Origin: Lanius collurio
Taxonomy: Eukaryota > Chordata > Aves > Passeriformes > Laniidae
DNA length: 64,000 nt
Direction of reading: 5' to 3'
Assembly: GCA_020086605.1 (NCBI GenBank)
Contig: JACBWW010000044.1
Span: 6,611,337-6,675,336, forward strand
Of the stretch, positions 62,808 through 64,000 are shown piece by piece. How positions within the stretch are numbered: the stretch's first letter is position 1; every line of letters begins with the position of its first letter. The notes beneath the pieces are model-generated. The model saw only the letters and a program-made list of their open reading frames with translations. It searched no databases and was not told the origin of the DNA. A program made the position numbers and the translations under genes.

Positions 62808-63192
62808 TGTTGAGGGTTGGTTAATAGAACAAGGACACGGGTCGACAGCAGCCCTGTGGCAGCCAGAGACAAAGTGCTGAGCTGCCTGTACACAGCAAGG
62901 TCAGCATATCCTTGAAGAAGTAGCTCCACAGTAACAGTAGGTGAACAAGGAACATGCAGTCAGCAATATGTGTACACAGACATGGTTGAGGAGACTAAAG
63001 GAGGAACTTTCCCATGTTTGCTAGAACCAATCAAGTAGCAGAAGAGCTTGTAACTGTCCAATTAGAAGTTGCCAGATGTACTAGGAGCTTGCTTGGAAAA
63101 GTATAAGTATCTATGCTGACATTAATAAAATGAACAATGCTTTATCAATCATATTGATTGTCTGCATTCTTCCCTCGCCGAACTCCTCCTCA
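62808..63192 (+). mobile_element. Solo LTR (385 bp), 6-bp TSD
   Basis: It begins TGTTGAGGGTTGG and ends CTCCTCCTCA, flanked by AAATAA at 62802-62807 and 63193-63198. A TATA-like GTATAAGTAT lies at 63101 and AATAAA at 63124-63129. The orientation is left to right. The AT-rich duplication is weaker proof than others here, but the internal signals agree. Confidence 0.8.
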
Positions 63193-63198
63193 AAATAA

Positions 63199-64000
63199 TA
63201 CTTTTGTGGTAATATTTTTTAACTTTTTGCACACATTTACAGTTTTCTATCTACCATACCACTTTGTGCTCATTTTCCCCAAATTTTTGGGCCCATTCTA
63301 TTCCCTCTTGGAATTATGCACTGTTATATTTTTGCAGCATTTCATCCATGGCAATCCTGCTGACTACACTTTTTTTTTTTTCTGTTGCATTAGACAATGA
63401 AATATGACAGAAAATAAACCAAATTGCATTCCAGCTGGTACTCAGAGATCAGAGTGGCTGGATATGGATGGGCTTTGTTTCTGATTATGACCAATTTGGC
63501 ACTGTAAGTCTGGTTTCATTCAGTAAGGACTTGCACAATTGCTGATTCATGAGTAGTGTGGTTTATTGAAGCAACAGATAATTCAGGTTCAGAATTGCAG
63601 CTGTTAAATACACTTACTGTGTTGTAGAGGTGCATCTTTGTCCCTGTCCCCAGGTCACGTGTGCCCCATATCTGTTGCTGATTTGGTGGTTTGGGTGCCT
63701 GGGAGCTGGGGGTGGGGAGAAGGTCCGAGGGTCTGCTGAGAAACTCCGGCCATGCGGCTGGAGAAATAAAACTATCCCTGAACATCTACAAAAATACTGC
63801 TTCATCTGTCCTTCCAACTCCATCATCATCATATATATTGTTGTGGGATTCCCCTCACTGCAACACTGTGTTAGCACTTAAATATACTGAGGCCAACGAC
63901 TAACTAAACTCTGTTCACTAAGCTTAGCATCACCCCTGATTAAGCTTAGTTCCACTGGGTGTGCTCTGATGCTGCCAGAGGCACAAATCACAGGAAAGAG
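63199..64000. other. Non-coding end of window, possible LTR remnant
   Basis: TGGTTTATTGAAGC near 63560 reads as AATAAACCA on the minus strand. A GC-richer block at 63640-63760 contains AATAAAA near 63768 on the plus strand. These could belong to an LTR fragment of either orientation. No target duplication was found, so no boundaries are given. Confidence 0.3.

Noticed and set aside
1..64000. CRISPR arrays, operons, prophages or other prokaryotic systems
   Set aside because: The window is vertebrate nuclear DNA. The only tandem arrays are microsatellites and one minisatellite in a provirus.

Overview
The window looks like songbird-type avian nuclear DNA. This rests on several CR1 LINE fragments, many small LTR insertions of avian style, a class II endogenous retrovirus with alpha/beta-retrovirus-like gene order, and a broken TOPORS-like RING gene. 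Most of the 64 kb is AT-rich non-coding sequence, probably intergenic or intronic. I found no host protein-coding gene that I can identify with confidence, and no RNA gene, CRISPR array or prokaryotic system.

Layout. Positions 1-5153 hold a class II endogenous retrovirus (called ERV1 here) on the minus strand. It runs off the left edge of the window. From right to left it has a 5' LTR, a primer binding site, gag (matrix, then capsid and nucleocapsid with two zinc knuckles), a protease region, and pol (reverse transcriptase, then the connection/RNase H region). Two -1 frameshift heptamers are still in phase at the gag-pro and pro-pol overlaps. The genes carry stops and frameshifts, and a 604-bp solo LTR (235-838) with a 5-bp target duplication is nested inside pol. 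Positions 15651-16763 carry a TOPORS-like RING pseudogene. Positions 17709-20988 are a compact second class II element (ERV2, minus strand). It has two 270-bp LTRs, a 6-bp target duplication, a primer binding site, a matrix-like ORF, a minisatellite, an integrase C-terminal remnant and two identical 17-nt polypurine tracts. It lacks reverse transcriptase and env, so it could only have moved with help from another element.

The rest is sparse non-coding DNA with five further solo LTRs at 14615-15120, 21674-22128, 33328-34254, 48031-48762 and 62808-63192. Their target duplications are 4, 5, 5, 6 and 6 bp, which suggests several retrovirus classes. A dispersed duplication links 32601-34450 with 59061-59930. 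Its first 250 bp are about 95% identical and the remainder is much more diverged, and one copy carries an LTR that the other lacks. An assembly gap (54009-54400) sits beside an AT-rich simple repeat.

All boundaries were read by eye. LTR ends supported by target duplications are firm. CR1 limits and the limits of the duplication are approximate.
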